Assembly (NCBI GenBank): GCA_030141605.1
Contig: JAQGDQ010000199.1
Location: forward strand, 120,001 to 184,000
From: Tubiluchus corallicola
Lineage: Eukaryota > Priapulida > Priapulimorpha > Priapulimorphida > Tubiluchidae
Length of the DNA: 64,000 nt
Reading direction: 5' to 3'
Part shown: positions 12,766-25,517 of the stretch, piece by piece
How positions within the stretch are numbered: the first letter of the stretch is position 1
How the letters are laid out: each line of letters begins with the position of its first letter
The notes under the pieces: generated by a model
Told to the model about the DNA's origin: nothing
Seen by the model: the letters and a program-made list of their open reading frames with translations, nothing else
The model's database searches: none
Made by a program: the position numbers and the translations under genes

Positions 12766-14320
12766 AGCACCCCAAGTAATCGTGTAGACAATCAACTTCG
12801 CGTAGTAATTTCTTAGATGTGCAGCTACTACTGAAAGATTAATTCTGATTCTAGATACTGGGGAACACCCCAAGTAATCATGTAGACAATCAACTTCGTG
12901 TAGTAATTTCTTAGATGTGCAGCTACTACTGAAACATGAATTCTGATTCTAGATACTGGGGAACACCCCAAGTAATCATGTAGACAATCAACTTCGCCTA
13001 GTAATTTCTTAGATGTGCTGCTACTACTGAACCATATTCTGATTCTAGATACTGGGGAACACCCCAAGTAATCATGTAGACAATCAACTTCGTGTAGTAA
13101 TTTCTTAGATGTGCAGCCACTACTGAACCATATTCTGATTCTAGATACTGGGGAACACCCCAAGTAATCATGTAGACAATCAACTTCGCGTAGTAGTTTC
13201 TTAGATGTGCTGCTACTACTGAACCATATTCTGATTCTAGATACTGGGGAACACCCCAAGTAATCATGTAGACAATCAACTTCGCGTAGTAGTTTCTTAG
13301 ATGTGCAGATACTACTGAAACATGAATTCTGATTCTAGATACTGGAGAACACCCCAAGTAATCATGTAGACAATCAACTTCGTGTAGTAATTTCTTAGAT
13401 GTGCAGCCACTACTGAACCATATTCTGATTCTAGATACTGGGGAACACCCCAAGTAATCATGTAGACAATCAACTTCGCGTAGTAGTTTCTCAGATGTGC
13501 AGCTACTACTGAAAGATTAATTCTGATTCTAGATACTGGAGAACACCCCAAGTAATCATGTAGACAATCAACTTGGTGTAGTAGTTTCTTAGATGTGCAG
13601 CTACTACTGAAATATGAATTCTGATTCTAGATACTGGGGAACACCCCAAGTAATCGTGTAGACAATCAACTTCGTGTAGTAATTTCTTAGATGTGCAGCT
13701 ACTACTGAACCATATTCTGATTCTAGATACTGGGGAACACCCCAAGTAATCATGTAGACAATCAACTTCGCCTAGTAATTTCTTAGATGTGCTGCTACTA
13801 CTGAACCATATTCTGATTCTAGATACTGGGGAACACCCCAAGTAATCATGTAGACAATCAACTTCGCGTAGTAGTTTCTCAGATGTGCAGCTACTACTGA
13901 AAGATTAATTCTGATTCTAGATACTGGAGAACACCCCAAGTAATCATGTACACAATCAACTTGGTGTAGTAGTTTCTTAGATGTGCAGCTACTACTGAAA
14001 CATGAATTCTGATTCTAGATACTGGAGAACACCCCAAGTAATCATGTAGACAATCAACTTCGCGTAGTAGTTTCTTAGATGTGCAGATACTACTGAAACA
14101 TGAATTCTGATTCTAGATACTGGGGAACACCCCAAGTAATCATGTAGACAATCAACTTCGCGTAGTAGTTTCTTAGATGTGCAGCTACTACTGAAACATG
14201 AATTCTGATTCTAGATACTGGGGAACACCCCAAGTAATCATGTAGACAATCAACTTCGCGTAGTAGTTTCTTAGATGTGCAGCTACTACTGAAAGATTAA
14301 TTCTGATTCTAGACACTAGA
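12766..14320. repeat. 98-bp minisatellite, about 16 copies
   Basis: Units begin ACCCCAAGTAATCATGTAGA and end TTCTGATTCTAGATACTGGG. Two length classes exist: units with GAACCATATTCTG are 2 bp shorter than those with GAAAGATTAATTCTG or GAAACATGAATTCTG. The array is open for long stretches on the minus strand, but peptides only repeat themselves. Confidence 0.95.
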
Positions 14321-14629
14321 AAGAACAGAACATTCAGGACTCGTGACTTGCATAGAATTTTAGAAACTACTATTCACCCAGGATAGATATTTTTACTACT
14401 AAAAAGTGAGTTGTAAAAGGAGATAATTAAAAAATTGTCGCATTTTGTTAGAGGATGATTTTTCATTACTATCCGATTTTGAAGGATAGTAAAACGTATA
14501 TTTTAACTCGTATAATGCCAAAGACAATTAAATAATAGGTTTATAAACATTAACGGATTAGAGAACATTGTACTGCTTAAACTTCACGAAATGTTACAGA
14601 TATGAACTCGTTTCAGTTCACTCACCGTT

Positions 14630-15646
14630 AACGGAAGACAGGATGAATTTTCATATGTTATCCCATTTTCAAGTCCGATTAAAAGTATACATTTTAACAC
14701 AATTAACACTGCAAAAGCGTTTCTGATAACTAAATGATACATTAAAAACTTAATTAACGGCGGGCGAGCCTAACTGTTGATGACATCACAAACTAACATA
14801 ACCTTCAACATCAAAAACATTCTACGAGCGTGTTGCATGTGTTTGCAAAAGCGAAAATTGAAGTACAGCGCTACTGTAAGATATTCAGTGTGTACTACTA
14901 AAATCAGGCAGGTTTTAAGATAAAAATTCAAATTTCAAATTTACCGCTGTGTAGTTCGTCACAAACTAAAACATCTGAATTGAGAAGTACAGCACCTATT
15001 TTTTGTGCAATGCGTTTTCGAAATGCAGGTGCCAGTGCCCGCCTAACTAGCGAAAGTGGCGAAATGCATGTAACAGCGAAGAACTAGTGGCGTGAACGCG
15101 AAATTGTGTTTGTGTGGTGATTATACTTATCCTTAAAAAAACAGAATGTTTCAGTATTTTAAAGAGTAGATTATTTGGAGCTACAGTTTAACCCTTTCAT
15201 ACCCGTTGTATCCCGTGGGATACGAGAATATTTTCTGCCTTTAAAATTAATAAAATTTGAAAACTGACTGTTATTTGATCTGTTAATAGTTATTTTGATT
15301 TAAGCTAATAACAATAGACTAAAAATGGTGAAAAAATGGCAAACTAGAAGTACAGTACTTTAGAGATCACTTTGTGCAGATCAGCATAGAGTACATACTA
15401 AATGCCGTAAATACTTTAAAAAATTATCAACAGTTGCAAAATGAAGCAAATTTTATGCTTCCATTGAATCCCAATGTATCCCGTGGGATACAGGCTATAT
15501 TTAGCACGCGGGCACAGGTAGAAAAAATGATTATTATGTGTAAACAAGATGGACATACTGAACAAAAGTGCCAAGCCAAAAAATTTTTTCTTATTAAAAA
15601 ATAATTTGGGACTGAAAGGGTTAAGATTGGGTCCGGTTTTGCTAAT
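14630..15646 (+). repeat. Dispersed family G, copy 2, carrying a TTAA MITE
   Basis: TATACATTTTAACACAATTA, GTTGCATGTGTTTGC and GAAATGCATGTAACAGCG match copies 3 and 5. The right end is split by MITE copy B (15192-15620) and resumes GATTGGGTCCGGTTTTGC. A partial G piece also precedes it (about 14450-14560). Confidence 0.7.
15192..15620 (-). mobile_element. piggyBac-like TTAA MITE, copy B, nested in a G element
   Basis: Reverse-oriented copy of the same 430-460 bp element, flanked by TTAA (15188-15191, 15621-15624), with both TATCCCGTGGGATAC near-palindromes. Flanking sequence TACAG-TTAA-GATTGGGTCC matches an uninterrupted G element on the minus strand near 56521, so the empty site is visible in this window. 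Confidence 0.85.
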
Positions 15647-16437
15647 GGCTGGTCATCGCGGGAGCTTACATTTACGCAGCGTTTCTGCTAAGGCAAGCTC
15701 TCTTATGCGATGTAGGTAATAGAATTTTTCAGGACAAATCTTTTATGCTTTATTTATAAAAAACGTTTTCATTTAATAACTGTGAAAAACTAAAAAATTG
15801 TTCACGTTTAGACCATTGTGCTCTAGGTTTACTACCCCACAGCAGGAATTCTGATTCAGTGATTTTGTAAAAGAGATGATCAGCTTGCACACGTTTTCTA
15901 CCCACTGTGATAATGGCTGAAGTCATATTAGTTTAGTATCGTTTCTCTCCCAAGTGGCAAAACAACATACAATACAGGAGAACGCAGAGGCCAGTTCAAG
16001 GACTCAGTCGGTTTTCAGAAAATTTATATTAAATTAGATTTAGAAAACATGCACGACCGTTGCTGCGCACTGTGCGCATGCGCGAAATGCTGCTTAACAT
16101 GAAAAACATCCTAGCGCTGTCTGCATGGTCTAGGTATCAACATGCAATGGGCTTGAAAAGCGATGGTATCTGGTTCAATTCCTAGTTTTATTTTGCTCTT
16201 TTCTTTTGTTTGGCTCTAAAGTTGCGTCGGTAAATTAAAGTCCTGAGATTTTAATTGGTAATCACAATATCACGAGTTTATTTCAGCATACAATTTAGTC
16301 ACTTTCGTGAAATGTATATTTTAATCAAGAGTCGAACCTGCGACTTACATGACTGAAATACAGGGTAGTTCAAAAGTATCTCAATAATTATCTTCACCCG
16401 TGTTCGACAAACGACGTTCATCTTGTGGTACTCAGTA

Positions 16438-16762
16438 CAGTCAACCCTCGTTAAACCGGACTAATGGGGGGGGGGTCCGGTTTAGCCGATTGTCCGATTT
16501 ATCCGATATGCCTATATATGGTCTATATTATACAGGAATAATCACCTTAATAAAGCCTATATACATTGCACTATATACTATACTGTATATTACTTTAAAA
16601 TAGTTAACCTGTGAAGATAAAGAAATTATTGTACAGTTGGTAGGCCGTGTTGTGTTTAGTGCTCCGGCTCGGACGGAAATCAGTCAGTTTCTTTTACCAC
16701 GGATGACGTCCGTCTTATCCGATATCCGGGCTAACGGGGTCCGGTTTAACGAGGGTCGACTG
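16438..16762 (+). mobile_element. pogo/Tc1-like MITE, copy 1
   Basis: 325 bp bounded by TA (16436-16437, 16763-16764). Inverted ends: CAGTCAACCCTCGTTAAACC on the left, and on the right AACGAGGGTCGACTG. TA duplication and CAGT-type ends point to the pogo/Tc1-mariner superfamily. A run of G lies next to the left end. No transposase coding. Confidence 0.82.
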
Positions 16763-16899
16763 TACTGCGAATTACATGTATTGAAATCTATATTTGAAGT
16801 TCTGCATCGAATACAATGATACAGCTTTTGACACATTGCTTTACAGCACTGCTATATATACAAGTCTGGGTATAAACGATATAAGAGTGGATTAATAAA

Positions 16900-17466
16900 A
16901 AAACAGGATGATTTTTCATATTAAACCTGTAAATAATACCAAAGCGTTTCTGATATTTAAATAATAGGCTAAATTCTTAACAGCAACTAATGATAACTCA
17001 CAAATGAACATAATTTTCAACAGCACAAACACTCCATGCGCGTACTGCATATGTTTATGAAACCAAAAATTGAAGTACTGTGCTACTGTACAACATTCGG
17101 TGCGATGTACAAAAACCCAGCAAATTTTAAGTGTAAATTCGAAATTTCAAGTTTTCCGCTGTACTCAAGCATGAGCTCTCGAACATGTCACCACGTCACA
17201 AATGAACATCTCTGAAATGACAAATGATACAGCACTTGTTTTTTGCAACGCGTTTCCGAGATACAGGCGCTAATGCCCATCTAACTAGCAAATGGCGAAA
17301 TGCTTGTGACAGCCAAGAACTAGCCGCAAGAACGCGAAATCACGTTTCTGTGGAAATAATTCTTTCACAAAAGTCGTTCTTGAAAAACTAGGATGTTCTC
17401 TTTCAATATTTTACAGGGTAGATTGTTTTGAGCTATGATATAAGATTTTCTGGTTTTCCTTTAAAG
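16900..17466 (+). repeat. Dispersed family G, copy 3
   Basis: AACAGGATGATTTTTCATAT at the left and CTGGTTTTCCTTTAAAG at the right. Shares ATTGAAGTACTGTGCTACTG and AACGCGTTTCCGAGATAC with other copies. Confidence 0.65.
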
Positions 17467-17469
17467 TCA

Positions 17470-18800
17470 CTGCAGTAGGCGCATGAAGCCAAAGTCTGAT
17501 GCTTCAGACTTCTATTCTCAAATAGATTCTAAATTCTCAACCAACCATACACCGTTATTTCTGTTCCTCTTTCAAATTGCTATTTAAATAAATTTTCAAA
17601 AATAATAAGACTAAAGAAAGGCTACTTTCTTCAAAATTGCACTTCATCGCGGAAGGGAAGAGATTGAAACACTGCACAAAAGAACTGTGACCCTCCCGTT
17701 TCGTTTGAACAGCACTTGAAAGAACAGCTGCTGCAAAATGTGAAAAAAAATCTTATTCTTCCAGATCTCCAGACCTCATTAAAAGAAGGGACACGTCACT
17801 TAGCATGCTGGGTTTCTTTTACTGTTATGACTTAAACTTAGAAAAAAACATAACAAAGAAATTTGCAAAAAAATTGTCTATAACACATAACATTCATTTA
17901 TACTACTGCTGTACAGAAATTTTCAAGCAAGGTGGTAGCCGCCATTTAATTTAAAATTATGACGTAACACATGGACTTCGTGGCTTTCTGCAAGTGCAAC
18001 GGCTTAAACTAACGACCAAGTAAAAACAACACTAAATTAACTATGTGATTTTTTTTTTGGAAAAACTTATTATACGTTTTGACGGAAATTGACAGTGCGC
18101 TGCTTTTCTTCGGTCAATGAAAAATCGTGCGCCATTGGTGAAAAATAGTTTTACTGACTACAGGAGGTACTTATGACAGTTTCATTGTTAAACCCTTCTA
18201 ATATTTTTGCGAACACTGAAATAAGCCTAACTTCCCAGAAAGCGTGATCTTTCCTTTAGCAATAAGTTATGCAGTTAAGGGAAAGCTAAAGATATGCGTT
18301 GACATCTTGAAAATAGTTTATGTTAATACGTAGCTGTTTGTCAAACAAAGGTTTGAGAGAAATGTTAGAAGCTTTTCATAACTCGAGCTTAACAAGTGTG
18401 GACAGCGTGAAAAAGCTTAATAATATCGATCTAAAGTTTTACAAAATGGCATTAATGCGCGCGAAATCAAGTTTTTGAAATCAACATTTTTCCCGTTTGA
18501 AGAGAAATCAATTTCCTCCTCATCAGATGAGGATGTTGAAGAGTCTGTCAATGCATAAGAGATTCTGATTCCAATCAATTTTCCGCATCTCATTACAGGC
18601 GCCAAATAAATTGCATTAACAGCGAAGGAAACGTCAGTTTATCAACAGTTTATGTCAGGAAAAGAACGAATGGAATACCACAGAGGCATTAAAGTTGTGG
18701 CGGATCCATGTATTATAGAGGGGTAAAAAACAAGGAAAAGTGACTAAAAGTAACTACTATTATAGAAAAGCAACGTATTCCATAAAGACAAGAATCGAAT
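17470..18800. other. No recognisable gene
   Basis: AT-rich sequence after a G element. Minus-strand frames are short and match no family I know. Confidence 0.5.
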
Positions 18801-18811
18801 TTGGTTTCTCC

Positions 18812-19024
<213 letters not shown>

Positions 19025-19399
19025 CATGCTTTCATACTGCACCAGCTTTCTTTGGCGTAAACAGCTTTTGGAGGAGGCACTCTAGCCAACCTTGTCAGTG
19101 TGTTCACTAATGCGAATAACTGGAACTAGTAGAGTTTAAATTAGCTTGTACAGTAAAACAATCATGAGTCAGAAGTCAAAACTAGGAGAAATTCTCTCAG
19201 GATGAATCAACATTTTCTATGTCAAACTACAGAGAAGAAAACAGCGATAAAAACTCAACTCCACAGACGGATCTGATAACATAGAGCAACACCGACCATA
19301 ACATGCTGCCACAATACGTGCTTCTAAATTTCAAAGCAGTACTACGGCGCCTCTACGGGAAATTAGTAAATAAAAGGGTGGACTAAAATAATAAATGAG

Positions 19400-19472
19400 G
19401 CATCGTACAGTGCACCAAGCAAAAAGTGGGCACTCCCGAACAAGGTCTGGGTTCGATTCCCAGCAGAGATGC
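19400..19472 (+). other. tRNA-like sequence, possible SINE head
   Basis: A 73-base stretch with GCATC/GATGC at its ends and a perfect T-arm, CTGGG-TTCGATT-CCCAG, including the B-box GGTTCGATTCC. The D-arm is not normal and two extra bases separate the T-arm from the acceptor strand, so it is not a functional tRNA gene. More likely a tRNA-derived repeat or pseudogene. Confidence 0.35.
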
Positions 19473-20323
19473 AACATCTTCTAGTCTTTCTAATTTAATA
19501 TTACTGCAATGGATCGCAGAAAGCAAACATAAAAAATGCTATAAAACAAAGTTAAATTATGAAAGCTCGAACGAGATTATGAAAGAATTCCGCAAATAAG
19601 AGGTCCGCGGGAAAATTCCAAGTTAGACAACTGCGTGACATTTTGCAAGTCTCGTTCTTCAGATAACTTCTCTACTACGTAATTAAGTTAGAGTCATTCC
19701 GTGTTAACTCTCCTAAATTATTAAAAACCTCCCAGGTGATAACCTTGCACCTGCTGGAAAAAATACCCGAGTACCTGCGATAAACAGCTGAACACATGCA
19801 AAATGTAGACACATGAAGAGCCCAACTCCTATGAGTTATTAATTTTTTAAAATAATGTGTGCTCGATTTTTTTAGTCGCGAGTTTCGGGTTTACATTTTT
19901 GGCAAGTTTGAGCTTCCATACGTCAAAAAATACATACATGTACAGATCTCAAACTCTGCACGTAAGTATCATACTGGAAGGATCAGAATACTTCTATCTT
20001 ATTGGTTTTTGGGGTATACTATCGAAAACTCAAATTTTATCATTACAGATTTCAATTTACAGATTTCCAGAAGCCACAGCAGACAGCCAAAGAAACTGAT
20101 TGGTTTAATATTTTAGTCATGCGTTAACCAGGTGACACTTTAGTCAAGTGCTACATTTACTGCTGAGTAGTCGGACAGATGAGCAAATTATGAGTGCCTA
20201 AAAATGTCTCCGAAAAATAGATGACGAAAAATGTCTTCCAGTCCAAGAGGTATTTCACTAAGTGGGCGCTTACAGAAGCCTTTCAAATTTTCACAGTGCA
20301 AAGTCATTACTTTGCTAAAGTTA

Positions 20324-20395
20324 TGGCGGATCCATGTATTGGTACCATGGCGGATACATGTATTGGTATCATGGCGGATACATGTATTAATATTA
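20324..20395 (+). repeat. Three 24-bp tandem repeats
   Basis: Three units of ATGGCGGATACATGTATTGG plus four bases. A related word, GTGGCGGATCCATGTATTA, stands alone near 18696. Confidence 0.9.
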
Positions 20396-20452
20396 AATGC
20401 AGTAATTATGCTAAAGTTCATAATTCCCCATACACAAAAATAGGACGAACTA

Positions 20453-20490
20453 GGATTAGGGTTAGGGTTGGGATTAATTTAGGGTTAAGG
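20453..20490 (+). repeat. Short interstitial telomere-like repeat
   Basis: GGATTAGGGTTAGGGTTGGG, then ATTTAGGGTTAAGG: a degenerate TTAGGG run of about 38 bases, the vertebrate/metazoan telomere unit. Confidence 0.75.
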
Positions 20491-20954
20491 AGAGGGAACA
20501 GATTAGAGTGTTAGAATTAGGGTATTTAAATTGATACGGAATGACCCATAAATTAGACAACGTTAATTAAATAGCTGAACAATCACCCATCGACTGGGAT
20601 GGAGTGAGTAGAAATTTACAACAACGCCATCGCTGCTCAATGCGTTTTCATGTCTGAAACGTCTCTCCACCTAAACCTCGAGTGTCATTAATTATCAACT
20701 GAAGCAGCCGTTGTCACGTTATGCAAAAGTCCTTGAAGGAAAGGCCACGCATCTCGCAGCTTCTCTCAATCACTCCTTCTCTCTGTGGGTCAAGGATTCA
20801 CTTACACTTACGATGAATCATCGTGAACTTGCTGAGAATTGCAGCCGTGAATCAGAAACTGTCAGGAAAACACGACAGCAAAAACTAGAAAATGCAGGGC
20901 TAAAGGAAATTTCAAAAGTAGCAAAGGCGCACATGTTCGGTTGGTGTACAGATG

Positions 20955-21440
20955 AAAGAGAGGCCTAGAAAGAAAGACTAGAACAGACGGAGGAACAAAA
21001 GTATGAGAAAGAGAAGACAGGAGAGATGGAAACAGAAAAGACAAAAAAAGAAAAAACAAACCCCCAAAAAAGAAAGAAAGAAAGAGAGAAGAGGAGTAAG
21101 AAAGAGACAGACGAGAGCAAGACAGAGAAATAAGAAAGATAAGAGGCGCAGAAGAGAATGGTGAAAGAAAGAGAAAGCGAGATGGGGCGGGGAGAAGAAA
21201 ATGAGGAGGAAGAATGAGCCAAAAGAGAACAGATGGAACAAGAAAGGACAGAAAGAGAGAAAAGAGGGAAGAACGGTGCAAATAGACAGAGAATAGGAAA
21301 ATAAAAGAAGAAAAAAGAATAAACAAAGTCAAAAAGGAGGAAAGTGAACAAGAGAAAAGGGAGGAGAAAAAGGAAAAGGGAAAATGAAGAATAAAGAAAG
21401 AGAGGTACGGAGAAACAAAAAGGCGAGGAGCTTTGAATTA
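20955..21440 (+). repeat. Polypurine tract
   Basis: Nearly 500 bases of AAGAGAGA-type purine sequence on the plus strand. The long minus-strand frames are F/S/L-rich artefacts. Confidence 0.85.
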
Positions 21441-21999
21441 TTTCACACCGGCCTGTTGACCCACTGTTCATTATCTAGCCATGATGCCATTATCCATAAT
21501 TATTGAGTGAAGTCATTAAAATAATTTAATTACATGTTTCTGGTAGCTTTCTAATTAGCTATGAATATGAATCAGTATTGAACTATCAGACTACAGTAGT
21601 CACTTTGGCTGCCGGCCAGTAGCGATTAACAATGAAGCCAACATGTAAAATACATGTACGCGCTTTGGCACGCACATATATCTATGTAATTACTGTTTTG
21701 TTATTAGAGATATTTTGTGCCTTTTGTATTTTTCTCTGGCTGCTTTTCGTGCATTGTGTGTGTTTTTAATAAATAATTAATTTGTAACATGTTACAGATG
21801 ATAAAATAAAAATGTGACTTTTGTGCTCTTTTTTTTAATTTTTTTACATATCGGTAGCAGTGGATTAAAAATTTAAAACATCTTGTATGATCAATTTCTT
21901 TAGATTATGTTAGTGGTTCAGATTGTTGACAATGTATAGATTAAAATAAATTTTAATGTATTTATTAAAGTGGAGAAAGGGGAATTTTAGTGTCCCAAG

Positions 22000-22420
22000 A
22001 AACTATAAACTTTAAATACATTAATTTCCAGTACGCTTACCTGTTTGAAAGACTTATATAACTAGAAAAGAAAATTCTTAGTAATTTAAAGTGTTCACAA
22101 CAAATGGTGAAACGTCACTGGTTCACCTTCCCAGTGTGCACCACTGAATCACCAAAAACATTATTGATCTTCTTCATAGTATAAAATAACTGATATTTTT
22201 GCTTAGTTAGTGACGAGTGTGCTACGAATGCTCCGATTATTTTTTCAAACTTTGCACAATGTTATTAACACTTGTTTCAAATGAAATGAACTCAACCCTC
22301 ACCGCGGGAGTTAAAACCGTTAATTTTTTACAGGCTTCCAGCTAACGCAAGCTCTGTAGGCAATAAGACGGCACGTAGGCAATTCAAGAGAAATTTTTAT
22401 GCTTTATTAAGTAATTCTAC
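22000..22420 (+). repeat. Dispersed family F, copy 4
   Basis: Contains ACTTATATAACTAGAAAAGA, TTCCCAGTGTGCACCACTGA and GAGTGTGCTACGAATGCTC, in the orientation opposite to copies 1-3. Confidence 0.65.
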
Positions 22421-22670
22421 TATGCCTACGTCAAATCACAGACTCCACTTCAGAGCTCAACTCTATGATCAAAGTGATACCCTGCTAGTTGAATAAACTT
22501 TTCTTTGTGCGTCTCAATCCTGTCCTTCACTTTGGGCACTAATCCACTTCACATGCCATTAACATAAAAAGCAACTCTCCGTCATAATATCAGACGATTT
22601 AGAATAAAGCGAAAAAATATTCAATGCTGTCATAAATATTTCATCAGCTCCATCAGGCTACTACTTAGTC

Positions 22671-23145
22671 CAGGGGTGTGCAAATTATCTGACTAGCCGG
22701 GCCACATTAAACTTTCCCGCAATTCCTGAGGGCCACAGGCAGTTTGATCAAGGAGCCAAGTACAGAAAGGCCTAATAACGATTTTTTTGCATCCGACCTG
22801 CGTACATCATTACTACTACACTCAAGAAACTATTTTAAAAGTTATTAAAATTTATATTACAAACCATATATTTCTACTTTCAGGACAGATAGTGGTAATT
22901 TCATTACAATGCGTATTAGTAATGTGTATCACACAGTCTGTGTAGTTATTAAACTACAACCGTCTTGTAAGGGTTAATGGCGTCCGATCTAGTAGAAAAA
23001 CCTACCCGCACTATCTTTGGGATCGTGGCACGGACTTCAGCTGGATACACTCAATTAATCGCCCGGACCGCACTTTCATTAGGTTGACAAACCTCTTTGC
23101 GGGCCGCACAAATTCTCTCGACGGGCCGCAATTTGCACACCCCTG
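22671..23145 (+). mobile_element. hAT-like MITE, copy 1
   Basis: 475 bp with ends CAGGGGTGTGCAAATT and AATTTGCACACCCCTG (perfect 16-bp inverted ends). Flanked by ACTTAGTC and ACTTAGTG, an 8-bp duplication with one mismatch. Eight-bp duplication with CAGGGGT ends is typical of hAT elements. Non-coding. Confidence 0.85.
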
Positions 23146-24017
23146 ACTTAGTGCTTAAAAAGCAAAATTAAGTTTCATTGAAATTAGTTTACTTTTGAAA
23201 TTGTGGCAAGAGCAAAAGTAATGTATTCAACATGAAATCATATAGCGTATATACAGCGGGGATCACAGGGTTTATATAAACACAACAGTTACCGACTGTT
23301 AGACCTGCGTACTTGTGTAAACAAATATAATTATTTTGTGCTTTAAAACGGGGCAGACCAGCAGCTGTTTTGAACCGTTCAGAGGTTCAGAAGTAATGTA
23401 AGTGTGCAGTGAATGCTGTATATTATAATGCAAGCACCTGTTCCATACTCTTGTACCAAGAACGCGCTGCTATCAAAGTGAAATTTTGCCCGTAGTACAT
23501 GTATGTACATAATATAATGTTCAGAATACAAATATAAATAAATCATTTATGAACCGTATTCAAAAGAAGGGAACATTATTTTCTTTTTGCGTTATGACGC
23601 CGTTATCCAGATAAGAGTAGAGATTTGATAAAAATTTACTTTTAAACTCAAATTTTGTTCAATTTCATTCTATCTGTCAAGGTATTATGGCCAAGTTCTC
23701 AACCTTGGTGAGTTTTCGCTTGCCTACAAAGTGGTGATGTGAGATTACTTTGCATTTTAATGAAATTACTGAATTTATTTAACTGAAATCAGCTGATAAA
23801 AGTGACTCAACAAAGTGACAAAAAAGAAATTATAAAACTTACCCATGCCTATAAAATTATAGTTACTCTCTGACGCATACCCGATTTGTAATGTGCAGTA
23901 ATTACAGTTCTGTAGTCATGGCGCCACAAGGTAAAAAGACCTAGCTCTGTTAAAAACTGTGAAACGTGATTCAACTATACTTAACAATCGTTGTGAGTCA
24001 ACGCTACGATTTTTTAA

Positions 24018-24478
24018 CCCTTTCAGTCCCAAATTATTTTTTTAATAAGAAAATTTTTTTTGGCTTGGTACTTTTGTTCAGTATGCCCATCTTGTTTACA
24101 CATAATAATTTTTGTTATTCTACCTGTGCCCGCGTGCAAAGTATAGCCTGTATCCCACGGGATACATTGGGATTCAATGGAAGCATAAAATGTGCTTCAT
24201 TTTGCAACTGCTGATAATTTTTTAAAGTATTTAAGACATTTGGTATGCATGCTATGCTGATCTGTACAAAGTTGTCTCTAAAGTACTGTACCTTGCGCAG
24301 TTTTTTAAGCTATGTAGATTTTCTAGTTTGCCATTTTATCACCATTTTTAATCTATCGTTATTGGCTTAAATCAAAACAACTATTAACAGATCAAATAAC
24401 TGTCAGTTTTAAAATTTTATTAATTTTAAAGGCAGAAAATATTCTCGTATCCCATGGGATACAACGGGTATGAAAGGG
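24018..24478 (+). mobile_element. piggyBac-like TTAA MITE, copy C
   Basis: Same orientation as copy A, flanked by TTAA at 24014-24017 and 24479-24482. Ends match the family (CCCTTTCAGTCCC and GGTATGAAAGGG). Near-identical to copy A, with scattered substitutions. Confidence 0.85.
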
Positions 24479-24765
24479 TTAATTAATTTTAATTAAATGA
24501 GTATATAATTTGGCACAACACAGGCTGCATACATAATTTATAATATAAATACATATATTTGGTAAATACACATAGGTACAGTTGCCTCCAGGACCCATAC
24601 GCAATATGCATTTTTACCATTTCAGATACGATATGTAGACTTTTAATTGGCAAAAATATGGACTTTTATGGACGGCAAGGAGTCTTATGACTCTGAGACT
24701 TATTAAATCCCGTTTTAAAATAAACTAGTACTTATTTGCTTACTAGAACAAATACTTTTAGAGTT

Positions 24766-25014
24766 AGACTGTCTATATCTAACTTTGTAAAGGCAATTCG
24801 CAATTATACATCAGGAACAAAGCCCACAGATTGTCTATATCTAACTTTGTAAAGGCAATTCGCAATTATACATCAGCAACAAAGCCCACAGACTGTCTAT
24901 ATCTAACTTTGTAAAGGCAATTCGCAATTATACATCAGGAACAAAGCCCACAGATTGTCTATATCTAACTTTGTAAAGGCAATTCGCAATTATACATCAG
25001 CAACAAATCCCACA
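24766..25014 (+). repeat. 62-bp tandem repeat, four copies
   Basis: Four nearly identical units beginning GACTGTCTATATCTAACTTT and ending AACAAAGCCCACA. Units alternate between CATCAGGAACAAAG and CATCAGCAACAAAG. Confidence 0.95.
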
Positions 25015-25517
25015 AAAGTCAAAAAATCAAATAAATACTTGACATGCTAACAACTTTAATAATTACTAACAACTTTTCTTTTTTCCTTACCAAGGTACTT
25101 GCTTGAGATTATACAGTGTTTAGAAACCGAAACTCCAAAACCTCTCGGCTCACACAGCTAAGCTTTTGCAGTTAAGAACACGCATGCAATACCCGACGAC
25201 TGCAGAACTTCACTTTAAAACTCGAGGTTTTCGTAGCAGCGTGTAGACCGCGACTGATTTTGTAACACGAATATTCACAAGAGATAACGAGAGAAACCCA
25301 CGAAATCCAAGAACGCATGCAGACACAGATTAACGCTATGAAGTTCACAAATAAAAATGCAAATGCCAAATTACGACCAACGCGATTGTGGGCCTCTAGC
25401 AGACAAATGACTCAGCCGCTCACCACACTAGTCAAGCGGCGACAAGTTGACGTAAACATTGCTCCAGGCGCGACCAATCCATGTAGCGATGATTATTGTT
25501 CACGTTTCTACACCGTG

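Noticed and set aside
12607-13841. Minus-strand frames with repeated GCSPVSRIRI
   Set aside because: Translation of the 98-bp tandem array; no start or splice context kept between units.
16130-16380. tRNA-like B-box words (TGGTTCAATTCC; GTCGAACCTGCGAC on the minus strand)
   Set aside because: No cloverleaf could be drawn around either; likely chance or decayed SINE.
18417-18605. 62-codon minus-strand frame with an acidic serine stretch
   Set aside because: No recognisable domain, no splice support and no repeat of the pattern elsewhere.
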